Of a stretch of DNA of 64,000 nt, positions 49,599 to 59,479 are shown piece by piece. Under the pieces are notes generated by a model, which worked only from the letters and a program-made list of their open reading frames with translations, made no database searches and was not told where the DNA came from. Within the stretch, counting starts at the first letter, position 1. Each line of letters starts with the position of its first letter. Source of the DNA: Asinibacterium sp. OR53 (GTDB lineage Bacteria > Bacteroidota > Bacteroidia > Chitinophagales > Chitinophagaceae); NCBI RefSeq assembly GCF_000515315.1, contig NZ_KI911562.1:310001-374000 (forward strand), in the 5' to 3' direction. The position numbers and the translations under genes were made by a program.

Positions 49599-50774
49599 CT
49601 ACAGGTTTTCAATAATACCCGCAATACCCTGGCCTCCTCCTACACAAGCCGTTACCATGCCGTATTTCTTTTTGAGGCGCTTCATATCATTCAAAAGTTG
49701 CACAGTGAGTTTGCAACCGGTACAGCCTAAAGGATGTCCCAATGCAATAGCTCCCCCGTTGATGTTTACGATATCGGGGTTCAGTCCCAGTTCCCGGATC
49801 ACCGCCAACGATTGTGAAGCAAATGCTTCATTCAACTCTATCAACTCAATATCGTTCAGGCTCATGCCTGCCTGTTTCAACACTTTGGGTACTGCCGCTA
49901 CAGGACCAATGCCCATGATGCGCGGGTGCACGCCGGCCGATGCACAATTCACCAGGCGGCCCAATGGTTTCAGTCCCAGTTCCATCATCATCTTCTCACC
50001 CATGACAATAGCAAAAGCCGCACCATCGCTGGTCTGGGAAGAATTACCGGCCGTTACACTGCCTCCCAATGCAAAAGCAGGCTTGAGTTTGGCCAGCACC
50101 TCCATATTGGTATCTGCACGAACCCCTTCATCGGTATCCACTGTATAAGAACGAACTGCTTTTTTACCTTTCTCATTCAGGTAAGTTTCTTCAACCGTAA
50201 TGGGTAATATCCCTGTTTTAAAATAGCCTTCCTGTATGGCATGCATGGCTTTCTGGTGAGACCTGAAAGCAAAGGCATCCTGATCTTCCCGGCTTACTTT
50301 AAATTCTTTCGCTACAGCTTCTGCCGTCAATCCCATACTAAGATAATAATCGGGTTCCTCTTTCGCAATGGAATAGGCCGGTACTGTTTTCCAGCCGGCT
50401 GTTGGAACGAGGCTCATACTTTCCGTACCGCCCGCCACAATGCAATCTGCCATACCTATTCTGATCTTGGCAGTAGCAATGGCAATGCTTTCCAGTCCAC
50501 TGGCGCAATACCGGTTGATGGTAAAGCCGGCTGTATCGATACCCAGCGCCCGCGCTGCAATGATCCTGCCAACCTGCAATCCCTGCTCGGCTTCCGGCAC
50601 TGCATTACCTACGATCACATCATCTACCCTTTTGGCTTCCAACTGCGGTACAGATGCCATCAATCCTTTGATCACATCCACGGCCAGGTCATCCGGACGG
50701 TAGAAACGAAATCCTCCTTTCTTACTCTTGGTAACCGCTGTACGGTATCCGGCAACTATATATGCTTCCTGCAT
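49599..50774 (-). CDS. Acetyl-CoA acyltransferase (thiolase)
   Basis: 391-residue thiolase. Catalytic residues visible: nucleophilic Cys in N-R-Y-C-A-S-G-L near residue 87, His in A-L-G-H-P-L-G near 345, and Cys in T-A-C-V-G-G-G-Q-G near 378. Degradative (FadA-like) or biosynthetic role cannot be told with certainty; the sequence leans to the fatty-acid oxidation type. A TATATTTG box lies 19 nt upstream of the ATG. Confidence 0.93.
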   Translation of the reverse strand: MQEAYIVAGYRTAVTKSKKGGFRFYRPDDLAVDVIKGLMASVPQLEAKRVDDVIVGNAVPEAEQGLQVGRIIAARALGIDTAGFTINRYCASGLESIAIATAKIRIGMADCIVAGGTESMSLVPTAGWKTVPAYSIAKEEPDYYLSMGLTAEAVAKEFKVSREDQDAFAFRSHQKAMHAIQEGYFKTGILPITVEETYLNEKGKKAVRSYTVDTDEGVRADTNMEVLAKLKPAFALGGSVTAGNSSQTSDGAAFAIVMGEKMMMELGLKPLGRLVNCASAGVHPRIMGIGPVAAVPKVLKQAGMSLNDIELIELNEAFASQSLAVIRELGLNPDIVNINGGAIALGHPLGCTGCKLTVQLLNDMKRLKKKYGMVTACVGGGQGIAGIIENL

Positions 50775-50792
50775 GATCGATTTTTTTCTCTA

Positions 50793-50800
50793 CCAAATAT
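50793..50800 (-). promoter_or_regulatory. Minus-7 box of thiolase gene
   Basis: TATATTTG on the minus strand, matching TAnnTTTG, about 19 nt before the ATG. Unlike several other genes here, it leaves a short leader. Confidence 0.4.
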
Positions 50801-50851
50801 ACGCTTTTCTGCATAAAGTTGTTTATGCAACTAAATCCTTGTTTTCTGTCT

Positions 50852-50859
50852 TATCTTCG
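50852..50859 (+). promoter_or_regulatory. Minus-7-like box at pyrD start
   Basis: TATCTTCG ends 4 nt before the ATG at 50864. This supports 50864 over the upstream in-frame ATG at 50819. Confidence 0.4.
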
Positions 50860-50863
50860 CCGC

Positions 50864-51913
50864 ATGAGTCTTTATCCTCTTATCCGTGAACTGTTGTTCC
50901 GCTTTCCACCTGAAAATGTGCACTATTTCTCCATGAACCTGTTGCAGGGCGCCTGCCGGGTGAACTTACTTAAAGAGATGATAGAGAAGCAGTTCAGTGT
51001 ATCTGATGCACGGCTAAAACGGGAGTTATTCGGACTTACATTTCCGAACCCGGTGGGATTGGGCGCAGGCTTTGATAAAAATGCCTTGTACCTCGATGAG
51101 CTGGAAGCATTAGGATTCGGGTTCGCTGAAATTGGTACGGTAACGCCCTTGGGCCAGCCGGGTAATGACAAGCCCAGGTTATTCAGGTTGCCGGCCGACC
51201 AGGCATTGATCAACAGGATGGGATTCAACAATGACGGGGTGGCTGCTGTAGCAGCAAGATTGAAAAAAAGAAAAGAACGTTCGGCTGCATCAGCGTTGAT
51301 CGTTGGCGGCAATATTGGCAAGAACAAGATCACCAGCAATGAAGATGCCTGGAAAGATTACCACACTTGTTTCGATGTGCTGTTCGACTGCGTGGATTAT
51401 TTTGTGGTGAACGTGAGCTCGCCCAATACACCCGGACTGCGCGAATTGCAGGAAAAAGATTCCTTGAAAAAAATATTGGGCAACCTGCAAAACAATAACC
51501 AGGGCCGTCAACATCCCAAGCCTTTGTTACTGAAGATCGCTCCCGATCTCACGAAAGAACAATTGGATGATATTGTTTCCCTTGCATTTGAAGTGCGGCT
51601 GAGCGGACTGGTAGCTACCAACACTACCATCAGCAGGGAAGGTCTTCGCACCAGCGATACGCGCATTACAGCAATCGGTGCAGGTGGATTAAGTGGCCGC
51701 CCCGTAAGAGAAAGAGCGACCGAAATAGTACAATACCTTTCAAAACAAACCAACGGCAATATTCCTATCATCGCCAGCGGCGGGATTTTTACCGGCGCCG
51801 ATGCAGCAGAGAAATTATCGGCCGGCGCTTCACTGGTACAGGTATGGACCGGTTTTATTTATGAAGGCCCCTCTATTGTGAAACGTATCTGTACCCATCT
51901 GCTGGACTCCTGA
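50864..51913 (+). CDS. pyrD: Dihydroorotate dehydrogenase (quinone), class 2
   Basis: Flavoenzyme of pyrimidine synthesis that passes electrons to menaquinone, 349 residues. The N-terminal helical membrane-association part (L-L-F-R-F-P-P-E-N-V-H-Y-F) marks class 2. FMN and substrate segments: F-P-N-P-V-G-L-G-A-G-F-D-K-N, N-R-M-G-F-N-N-D-G, V-N-V-S-S-P-N-T-P-G-L-R (catalytic Ser region) and G-G-L-S-G-R-P-V-R, with I-I-A-S-G-G-I late. Inner membrane face. Confidence 0.96.
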   Translation: MSLYPLIRELLFRFPPENVHYFSMNLLQGACRVNLLKEMIEKQFSVSDARLKRELFGLTFPNPVGLGAGFDKNALYLDELEALGFGFAEIGTVTPLGQPGNDKPRLFRLPADQALINRMGFNNDGVAAVAARLKKRKERSAASALIVGGNIGKNKITSNEDAWKDYHTCFDVLFDCVDYFVVNVSSPNTPGLRELQEKDSLKKILGNLQNNNQGRQHPKPLLLKIAPDLTKEQLDDIVSLAFEVRLSGLVATNTTISREGLRTSDTRITAIGAGGLSGRPVRERATEIVQYLSKQTNGNIPIIASGGIFTGADAAEKLSAGASLVQVWTGFIYEGPSIVKRICTHLLDS

Positions 51914-51942
51914 TGCATCTGTAATAACAGTCTTATTGGCTT

Positions 51943-51950
51943 TATCTTTG
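51943..51950 (+). promoter_or_regulatory. Minus-7 box upstream of dgkA
   Basis: TATCTTTG matches TAnnTTTG and ends 12 nt before the ATG at 51963. It would drive dgkA and the overlapping DUF1361 gene. Confidence 0.45.
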
Positions 51951-51962
51951 TAGGGAACAGAG

Positions 51963-52331
51963 ATGCTTATGCCACAACAAAAACTTTATAAAGCATTTGT
52001 CCATGCCTTTCATGGGTTGGGCAGTTTTTTCCGGAACGACAGGAATGGGAGGATACACTTCCTGGCAGCAATAGCAGTTATTATTGCCGGCATCATTTTT
52101 GGCTTATCGGCAGTTGAATGGTGCCTGGTTATGTTGTGTATTGCAGGCGTAACGGGATTTGAGATGCTGAACCATGCACTCGAAAAATTTTGTGATGCCG
52201 TTCATCTGCAAACGCATCCGCTCATTAAAATAGTGAAAGATGTAGCAGCCGCTGCCGTACTTTGGTGGGCCATCATCAGTGTGGTCATCGCGCTGTTTAT
52301 TTTCTTACCTAAAATAATTGCCATCATATGA
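51963..52331 (+). CDS. dgkA: Diacylglycerol/undecaprenol kinase family protein
   Basis: Small integral membrane kinase, 122 residues with three hydrophobic helices. The active-site segment F-E-M-L-N-H-A-L-E-K-F-C-D-A-V and the following K-D-V-A-A-A-A-V-L are hallmarks of the DgkA family. In Gram-positives this family phosphorylates undecaprenol; in Gram-negatives, diacylglycerol. Either fits. Stop overlaps the DUF1361 start as ATGA. Confidence 0.9.
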   Translation: MLMPQQKLYKAFVHAFHGLGSFFRNDRNGRIHFLAAIAVIIAGIIFGLSAVEWCLVMLCIAGVTGFEMLNHALEKFCDAVHLQTHPLIKIVKDVAAAAVLWWAIISVVIALFIFLPKIIAII

Positions 52332-52978
52332 GTCTCAGGCTTTCCAGTCTCAGCCGAATGCTGTTGCTGTCGGTTTCATTTACGATGGCTTTGCTGGCAT
52401 TCCGTATGTTCCGCACACACACGCTGGAATATGGCTTCTATGTATGGAATACCTTTTTGGCCGCCATACCTTATTTCTGCAGCAATCAACTGGTTCATTG
52501 CAAAAAAATGAATGGAGTAGCCATTTTGCTCCTGGCAGGATGGCTATTGTTCTTTCCCAATGCGCCTTATATCATTACCGACCTGTTTCACTATGAAGAA
52601 AAACCAAATTTTCCGGTGTGGTACGATCTTATACTGGTAACATCTGCCACCTGGAACGGCCTCATACTGGGCATCGTATCCCTGATGCGGGTAGAAGCAT
52701 TTCTAAGCGATCACATGAAACAGGTATGGGTAAAACTCTGTGTATTTGCAAGCCTGTTCCTTTGTGGTTATGGCATTTTTATGGGCCGGTACCTTCGTTT
52801 CAACAGTTGGGATATTGTAAACAAACCAAAGGAATTGGCTTATTCATCTGCCGATCATATTCTGGCGCCACAGCATCACCTTAAATTATGGGTATTCACT
52901 TTTCTATTTGCCGTTTTATTGAGCCTGGTGTACTTCACATTAAAAAAACTACCCCGCCTATTACAGCAGGGCAGCTAA
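52328..52978 (+). CDS. DUF1361 membrane protein
   Basis: 216 residues, about six transmembrane helices. The family signature F-F-P-N-A-P-Y-I-I-T-D-L-F-H near residue 76 and W-Y-D-L-I-L-V-T-S-A-T-W-N-G near residue 97 identify DUF1361. Function unknown. ATGA overlap with dgkA suggests translational coupling. Ends 22 bp before the convergent TolB/Omp85-like gene. Confidence 0.88.
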   Translation: MSLRLSSLSRMLLLSVSFTMALLAFRMFRTHTLEYGFYVWNTFLAAIPYFCSNQLVHCKKMNGVAILLLAGWLLFFPNAPYIITDLFHYEEKPNFPVWYDLILVTSATWNGLILGIVSLMRVEAFLSDHMKQVWVKLCVFASLFLCGYGIFMGRYLRFNSWDIVNKPKELAYSSADHILAPQHHLKLWVFTFLFAVLLSLVYFTLKKLPRLLQQGS

Positions 52979-53000
52979 ATATCCATCAATCTTATATCGA

Positions 53001-56000
53001 TCAGAAATCAAATCCCAGTGAGAAATACCACATGGGTTTGCCTCTGAATACACCTTTCATCGGCCAGCCAGCATCGAGCTTCATGAAGTATCCCAGCAGG
53101 GTACTGCGTACACCAAAACCATAGCCGCCTGCAAAGGGACCCAGTCCGCCTGCATCGATGTGCACAACAGGTGAAGGGATCGGAAGGCCATTGGCATCGT
53201 AATTATAATACACTTCCGAAGGACGCTTGATGCCATTGTAATTTCCATTCCAGGCAGTTCCCAGATCAATAAACTGTGTAACCTGGAAATTACGCAGGAA
53301 AGCATTATTGATAGGCCTATTGATGAGTGTAGCAAATACCGGAAACCGCAATTCGCTGTTGATCACCACTGCATTGTTACCATTAGCCACGTTTTGCTGG
53401 TAGCCTCGCATATTCACGGCAAGTGATTGGTAAGCATAGGAAACATCGGGCGCCGGCTTGTTCTGGTCATTGAACTTGGGTCCTACCCATCCGTCTACAC
53501 CACCCAGATAATAAATGATCTTCTGTCCACCCCATGAGAAATCTCCGGCTGCACGTGCAGCCCAGATAAAGTTCCGGTAGATCTTCAGGTAATGTCTCCC
53601 ATCAAATCCGAAATTATAAGTAGGCTTACCATTGTTGTTCGCTACCGATTTTGCAAACGGCACATTGATATCGAGGTATACTTTATACCGCAACCCGTTC
53701 CAGATATTTTGTGTTGGGTTGATGGTATTGTCGTGTACATATTCCAACCGGCCCACTGCAAATTTTGTCAGCGAATCGGGCAAAGGCAGGAAGAGCGGAT
53801 TGGTGGCTTTGAGTATAAAACGGTCTGTCCGCAAACCGATGGTTGCCCGCAAGCTTTTCACTTCATTGAACGGATAAGTGAAGTTGGCCTGGTACAGATT
53901 GGTAACCAGTTTTTGCGCAACGGTTGTATAGAATTGTCCGCCTCCCGGTGTAGTAAGAATGGCATCGGCAGAGTTGGAAATATTACTCCTGTAATAAGTA
54001 AGTCCCCAATCGAGCCGCTTACGCAGGTTCTGGAAGCTGAAGAAGATATCCTTGTCCTTCAGATCGGTACCCATCCGAACACCACCCAGGAATTTGATGT
54101 CTTCCATCACATCACTCACACCTAATTGCAGGTTAAAGTTCAGGTCGTTGCCATTGTTCAGTTGTATGGGCCCTGATCCTCCGCCATAGGGTTGGTAACG
54201 GTTGATGAGTATTTTATTAGTGAATCCGGTGATCACATAATCGCTCGAGAACTTGAGACGGTAATCGAATAGTTTAGACCTGCCAAGTGCCGATGACTGT
54301 GCAGCAGTGAGATCGCGTTGATTGGCGTGTACTGTAGTGGTATCGGGCTTTTCATTTGCAAACTCATTCTGGAAAAAGTCTTTTGCTTTCGGCCTGCTGG
54401 TATCGGCGGCCGCTTTTTTATCATAGATGATGGCTTTGCCTTCGGCCGCTTTTTGCGACTCGATCACTTTTTTCATGTATTCGGTGGGCCTTGCATTCAC
54501 ATTCCGTTTGTTCAGCGCCTGCTCATCTACTTTTAGTTTATACAGGAATTTATAATCGCCTTCCCTGCGTACTTCACTTACCTGCCCGTTGTTACCGGCG
54601 ATCCTTGTTTCCAGCAGCGAGCTCTGGTAATTGGTAATGGGGAAGGTATAAGTAGAATCTTTGTACACCTGGAAATAACTTACGCTATCAGGTTCCTGTT
54701 TCTGCCATGCCAGCAGGGTAGAATCGAAATCTTTGGGTGTAGGATTGCGCAGCAATTCATCACCTATATAATATAAAGTATCCAGCCCGGTTCTTTTTGT
54801 AGCGAAGAAGCCAGCCCAGCGGTTATCGATACCATTCTCATCAGACACATAAGTGAAGTGATTGTTATTATACTGCATAGGGAATTTGGCATTACCCTGT
54901 TTGAGGTTGGTCAGTTGTGTGATCTGCTTCTCTTTGCTGTTGTTGAGAATATCGATCATGAAAATATTATAGCGGTAATTGCTGGGCAATACGGTATCTC
55001 CGCTGGGTGCATGCGGAGAAGGTCTGTTCGATGCGAAAATGATACCCGACTTATTGGGAAAAGTAACATAAGTAGGGTTCAGGTCGTCGTACACATCATT
55101 GGTGATCTGCTCTGTTTTCTGCTGCTCTATTTTATACGTGAAGATATCGGTATGTCCATTCTTCACAGCGCTCAATATAAGTGTATTGGCATCGAGCATG
55201 AACGAAGCATCCAGTATCTGCTCGAACCCGGTGATCTCCTGTTTGAAACGCTTGAAGCGCGCTACCACATCATACACAAACATTTTAGTTTTACCTGCTT
55301 CCCAGTACACGACCAATAACCTCGATCCTTTGCCATCCCAGGCCAGTATCGGATAACGCGGATTTACATCGGCCTGGTTGGTTCGTACACCACTCTTCAG
55401 CAACACCTGGGCATTGTAATAGTTTTCCATGAGCTTCACACTGTAAATGCCTTTCTTGAATTCAACCACGGCATACGTAGCGCTCTTCGGATTGGGGTTG
55501 GCCTGGAAACGGAAATAATCGTTCTTGGAAACGTCTTCAGAAATATTCAATTGCCCTTTGGGCGCATTTCTTCTTTGCCGGATGTCCTTGATATAACGGT
55601 CCTGCTCGAAATTCATGAAATCGCTGAGCACTTCTTTGAATTTCTTTTTACAAACCCGCAGGCAGGCATTGTTGAGGTTCTTGTAGATGCGGGCCAGGTA
55701 TAAGAGATATGAAATATTTTCTTTCCGGTATTTCTCGCCTATATAATTCCAGAAAGCTTGTCCGGCCAGCAAAGGCTTTTCAAAAGCAAACTGGTAAAAC
55801 GAATTATACCTGCCGCTGAGTATGGCGCTTTTGAGCTCGTCGTCTTTTTCGGTACTCCAGGGTTCTGCTGCATAAGCTACATAACCGTCTACCATCCATT
55901 TGGGCAGGTCCAGCAAAGCCTGGTTACTGGCGAATTCGCCAATATCATCTCCAAACAATAAATTATCGGTAAGGGTTCTGGCAATGCCTTCACGTATCTG

Positions 56001-56411
56001 GCGCTTCAGGTGCTGGTGGTCGCCATCGAAATACACCACTATCTTATTGTTCACCAGTTTGGTTAGTCCGCCTGCACTCTGCCAGTCACTGCCCAATCCT
56101 ATATTGCTGCTCTTATAATCGTTGTAGTTGTTATACACTACAATATTGGCCCGGCGTTGTAAAGAATATTCAATAAAATTTTCAACGGATTTCAATTCTT
56201 CTTCTGCCACCTGGGCTACGAACTTCCCCAGCTCTACCCCACCCTGCGATACATAGGTGTTGAAGTTGGGCGACTGGTAGAACTTCCAGACGAATTTCTT
56301 ATGCTGTACACGGTTCTTGCCGAATTCTACGGTATTCACCTGCGCAGTCAATAATAAAGGAGACAAAAAAAATGCAAAACCCATCCATTTAGCAATACAA
56401 TTCCGTTGCAT
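53001..56411 (-). CDS. Large surface protein: peptidase-like, TolB propeller and Omp85-like barrel
   Basis: 1136 residues with signal peptide (W-M-G-F-A-F-F-L-S-P-L-L-L-T-A-Q). Residues about 30-280 resemble peptidase-MA-type gluzincins (W-M-V-D-G-Y-V-A-Y-A near 175), but no H-E-x-x-H is seen, so it is probably inactive. Residues about 320-560 carry TolB/WD40-like repeats (F-A-S-N-R-P-S, F-T-Y-V-S-D-E-N-G-I-D-N). From about 740 the sequence is beta-barrel-like and ends with W-Y-F-S-L-G-F-D-F, a typical outer-membrane C-terminal strand with surface-antigen (Omp85-like) features. Frequently annotated as TolB in Bacteroidota; substrate or partner unknown. Confidence 0.85.
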   Translation of the reverse strand: MQRNCIAKWMGFAFFLSPLLLTAQVNTVEFGKNRVQHKKFVWKFYQSPNFNTYVSQGGVELGKFVAQVAEEELKSVENFIEYSLQRRANIVVYNNYNDYKSSNIGLGSDWQSAGGLTKLVNNKIVVYFDGDHQHLKRQIREGIARTLTDNLLFGDDIGEFASNQALLDLPKWMVDGYVAYAAEPWSTEKDDELKSAILSGRYNSFYQFAFEKPLLAGQAFWNYIGEKYRKENISYLLYLARIYKNLNNACLRVCKKKFKEVLSDFMNFEQDRYIKDIRQRRNAPKGQLNISEDVSKNDYFRFQANPNPKSATYAVVEFKKGIYSVKLMENYYNAQVLLKSGVRTNQADVNPRYPILAWDGKGSRLLVVYWEAGKTKMFVYDVVARFKRFKQEITGFEQILDASFMLDANTLILSAVKNGHTDIFTYKIEQQKTEQITNDVYDDLNPTYVTFPNKSGIIFASNRPSPHAPSGDTVLPSNYRYNIFMIDILNNSKEKQITQLTNLKQGNAKFPMQYNNNHFTYVSDENGIDNRWAGFFATKRTGLDTLYYIGDELLRNPTPKDFDSTLLAWQKQEPDSVSYFQVYKDSTYTFPITNYQSSLLETRIAGNNGQVSEVRREGDYKFLYKLKVDEQALNKRNVNARPTEYMKKVIESQKAAEGKAIIYDKKAAADTSRPKAKDFFQNEFANEKPDTTTVHANQRDLTAAQSSALGRSKLFDYRLKFSSDYVITGFTNKILINRYQPYGGGSGPIQLNNGNDLNFNLQLGVSDVMEDIKFLGGVRMGTDLKDKDIFFSFQNLRKRLDWGLTYYRSNISNSADAILTTPGGGQFYTTVAQKLVTNLYQANFTYPFNEVKSLRATIGLRTDRFILKATNPLFLPLPDSLTKFAVGRLEYVHDNTINPTQNIWNGLRYKVYLDINVPFAKSVANNNGKPTYNFGFDGRHYLKIYRNFIWAARAAGDFSWGGQKIIYYLGGVDGWVGPKFNDQNKPAPDVSYAYQSLAVNMRGYQQNVANGNNAVVINSELRFPVFATLINRPINNAFLRNFQVTQFIDLGTAWNGNYNGIKRPSEVYYNYDANGLPIPSPVVHIDAGGLGPFAGGYGFGVRSTLLGYFMKLDAGWPMKGVFRGKPMWYFSLGFDF

Positions 56412-56473
56412 ATCCGAACTTTAGTGTTTTAAAATTAGTCATTTACCATTAAACCCCTCACAAAAATACAGGT

Positions 56474-57118
56474 ATGCTCCAGGTAAAGTCTTTCACCTTC
56501 AGCCCCATTCAGGAAAACACCTATCTCCTCTATAACGACCAGGGCAAAGCTATCATAATTGATCCCGGTTGTTACTTTACCGCTGAACAGGAAACGTTAA
56601 AAAATTTCATAAAAGATACGAAACTCGAGCCGGTGCAGTTGCTCAATACCCACTGCCATCTCGATCATGTATTCGGCAACAAATGGGTGCATGAAACGTA
56701 CGGACTTGAATTGTACCTCCACGCGAATGAAGAAGCCGTGCTGCAGCGGGCTCCGGCATCGGGAGAAAGATGGGGTATGCCTTTCAGTAATTATGTGGGG
56801 CCGTTGCATTTTCTTGCGCATGGCGACAAGGTACAACTGGGCACAGACCAATTACAGGTGATCCTCGCTCCGGGTCATTCACCCGGCAGCATTTGTTTTT
56901 ACCATGCGGCGCAAGAATTTCTGGTGGGTGGCGATGTGTTGTTTCATGAAAGTATCGGCAGAACCGATCTGCCAGGCGGTGATCATGCAACCCTGCTCAA
57001 CAGCATCCGGGAACAATTATATGTTCTTCCCGAATCGGTTACTGTTTACCCTGGTCATGGTCCTTCCACCACTATCGGTCATGAAAAAAGGCACAACCCT
57101 TTTGTAAGAGTTGCTTAA
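56474..57118 (+). CDS. MBL-fold metallohydrolase (glyoxalase II-like)
   Basis: 214-residue metallo-beta-lactamase-fold hydrolase. The dinuclear metal motif T-H-C-H-L-D-H-V-F-G near residues 58-67 is intact, followed by G-H-S-P-G-S near 135, G-G-D-V-L-F near 153 and the C-terminal G-H-G-P-S-T. Close to the YcbL/GloB group that acts on thioesters, but the exact substrate is not determined. Cytoplasmic. Ends 24 bp from the convergent 733-residue gene. Confidence 0.9.
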   Translation: MLQVKSFTFSPIQENTYLLYNDQGKAIIIDPGCYFTAEQETLKNFIKDTKLEPVQLLNTHCHLDHVFGNKWVHETYGLELYLHANEEAVLQRAPASGERWGMPFSNYVGPLHFLAHGDKVQLGTDQLQVILAPGHSPGSICFYHAAQEFLVGGDVLFHESIGRTDLPGGDHATLLNSIREQLYVLPESVTVYPGHGPSTTIGHEKRHNPFVRVA

Positions 57119-57142
57119 TGCTTAAAAATTTTGATTGTACCG

Positions 57143-59344
57143 TTATCTCGCTTCCTGCATCATGGCTTTCGTATACGCCATGATGAACATAGCGCCCAGG
57201 TTTTTCTGCGGCGGGATATAATCGTCGAACTTTTCTTTGTATCCACCGGTGAACCTGCCCTGGAGCGTTTTCCAAAGATCGTCCCAAACCAGGTCTTTAC
57301 CCTGCCTTAACCGTTCACTGATCGCATCGATCAGCCCCTGGTTCAGTACGCCGGCTGCTACCTGTTTGGAAGCGATGATCTGTGCAGACGGACATATTTT
57401 CAATATATCGTTCAGTTTCTGGTATCCGCCACAACTACCCAACAACACGATCCTGGCGCTGGGTGGCAGCCGGTTGATTGTTTCCTGCAGGTAATAACTG
57501 TGTCCGCGGTGGATCACGATCGTTGGTTCAAGGTTCTGCACGTCGAGATAGCTGATGAGACTATCCTGCGCTTTGGTATCGAGTTCTTTGGTTTCATCGA
57601 GCGGCAGGTTGGCATAGATGGTAATAGGTGTACCCTTGGCAGAGTTGATCTCTACCCAGTAAGGTTTACGGATGATCTTCCAGTTATTATTACTGAACCT
57701 GCTGAGAAAGGCGCTGAAATAAACCGCCGCATCTTTATCGCCATAAGAAAACTGTTGCATGATGATGCGGCCGGTGCCATTTTCCAATCCTTTCAGCGGC
57801 ATATAATATACCGGGTCGATACCCAGCAATGCAGTAACATCTACTTTATGCACGGAATCCATCGACTCGAAGATGGTGTTGAGTAACCGGTAGATCACTT
57901 TGCCTTTGGGAGTGCCGTGCTTTTCGGCTGTTTTCAGGTTTTGCTTCACTTCATCGAGGATCAGGTTCCTCAGCTCATCATTGTATATGCTGGCATAAGA
58001 ATCGGCTACATCCACCGCATCCTCCAGTGTAGGTGTTTTTTCCAGTCCGTCTACGAAGTGCCGCATCAGCTTCACGGAACTTGGTTTGCTCATGCGCTTC
58101 AGGAAATCGTCCAGCGTATTGTACGAGGCCGACATTTTAATGAACTTCTTATAAAAATCATGGTGTACCAGGTCCAGCAATGAATCTGACGAGGGGTGTT
58201 TCATCCGCTGGAATATGCGCGGATATACGCCTACCACAAAACTCGAAGTGTAAATATCTTCTTCTGCCAGCACCGCCAGGTAATACAACTCTTGTGCATT
58301 CAGCGGTTCCAGTACTTTAAAACGCACTTTCTCATTCGACACATCGTGCAAAGCATTGATCTCATTGATGTATCGCTCTATTGCTTTGAAACGCAACCGC
58401 TCTGTTAATACGTTTTCCGCCATGGGTATATCGCCACGTTCTATACGTTCTGCATAACCAATACGGGTCCTCACCAATAGCTTATAATACCCATCGGTAG
58501 AATCATTTTCAACATAAGGACGGATAGATTCCAGGGTCAATTTGCCATGATAGAGATCATCGAGGAAAGGGAAATACATCCTTCCGGTATTCATGGTAGA
58601 CAGCTTACTGATCAGCTTTACCAATGGATCTTTATTGCTGCGTATCCGCCTGGCAAGCGCGTCGGAAGCTTTTGCGTAATCGTATAATTTATCCTGGTTA
58701 TGAAACGCGGCCCGCGTGATGAGGCTGTCGGCATAAGAATTATCGGGATACCTGCGCAGGATCGGGAGAATATTTTCGGGATCGCGCTGGCAGGCTTTGA
58801 GCACCAGCACATTCTTCGCTTTATCGAAATCGGGATTGTCTTTAAAAGCAAAGTTGTCGAGCAGGATATTGCCTACTTCTATTTCGTTATCGGTGATCAC
58901 GGGAAGAATAGAAGCGCCTTGCTGTTCCAGCTTCATCGCATCTTTAAATGCTTTCACCAGGGCCGGCAGCATTACACTGGGTATGGCTTTGAGCTGGTAT
59001 TGCGAAATGAAACCGGTGAGCATTTCATTGATGCCCCGCAGCCATCTGAATTTAGCGTTGTTATCGAGCGATTTATCCAGTTCAATCTCGGCCCGCATAT
59101 TGTTGACGGTGATCCGTACAGAACGGTTGATGGCTACGTTGAGCCTGGGGTCGCTGGTAATAGGAAAAATGGTATCCTTTTTATTGTGCAGCTTACTGAT
59201 GACCTGTAATGAGTTGAGGATTTTGTCGTGATGTAACTGACGGATCGCCGGAACGGGTGGCACCGGCAGCTCTTTCTGAGCCCATGAGCTGGCCGCCGTT
59301 ATCAAAAATATCCCCGCGGCTAAGTAAAATTGCTTCATTTTCAT
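57143..59344 (-). CDS. Secreted protein of unknown function with caspase-like C-terminal domain
   Basis: 733 residues with signal peptide (Q-F-Y-L-A-A-G-I-F-L-I-T-A-A-S-S-W-A-Q). The first about 550 residues are helical and unrecognised. At about 635-660 the sequence reads T-I-V-I-H-R-G-H-S-Y-Y, and about 25 residues later I-V-L-L-G-S-C-G-G-Y. A His after a hydrophobic strand and a Cys after a second hydrophobic strand is the arrangement of clan CD (caspase, gingipain, clostripain) peptidases. Activity is inference; a CHAT-like fold is also possible. Convergent with the MBL gene; no operon partner. Confidence 0.7.
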   Translation of the reverse strand: MKMKQFYLAAGIFLITAASSWAQKELPVPPVPAIRQLHHDKILNSLQVISKLHNKKDTIFPITSDPRLNVAINRSVRITVNNMRAEIELDKSLDNNAKFRWLRGINEMLTGFISQYQLKAIPSVMLPALVKAFKDAMKLEQQGASILPVITDNEIEVGNILLDNFAFKDNPDFDKAKNVLVLKACQRDPENILPILRRYPDNSYADSLITRAAFHNQDKLYDYAKASDALARRIRSNKDPLVKLISKLSTMNTGRMYFPFLDDLYHGKLTLESIRPYVENDSTDGYYKLLVRTRIGYAERIERGDIPMAENVLTERLRFKAIERYINEINALHDVSNEKVRFKVLEPLNAQELYYLAVLAEEDIYTSSFVVGVYPRIFQRMKHPSSDSLLDLVHHDFYKKFIKMSASYNTLDDFLKRMSKPSSVKLMRHFVDGLEKTPTLEDAVDVADSYASIYNDELRNLILDEVKQNLKTAEKHGTPKGKVIYRLLNTIFESMDSVHKVDVTALLGIDPVYYMPLKGLENGTGRIIMQQFSYGDKDAAVYFSAFLSRFSNNNWKIIRKPYWVEINSAKGTPITIYANLPLDETKELDTKAQDSLISYLDVQNLEPTIVIHRGHSYYLQETINRLPPSARIVLLGSCGGYQKLNDILKICPSAQIIASKQVAAGVLNQGLIDAISERLRQGKDLVWDDLWKTLQGRFTGGYKEKFDDYIPPQKNLGAMFIMAYTKAMMQEAR

Positions 59345-59479
59345 AGGGTATTACAAAAATACTGCCAAAAAAGGAGAAAAGACGCATGCCGGGGTGGTCA
59401 TGGTGTTAACAATTAGATAATGGGTAGTAGCTGCCGGGTCGGGGGTTTAAAATTAATTTTGCGTAAACATTACGTTAAC

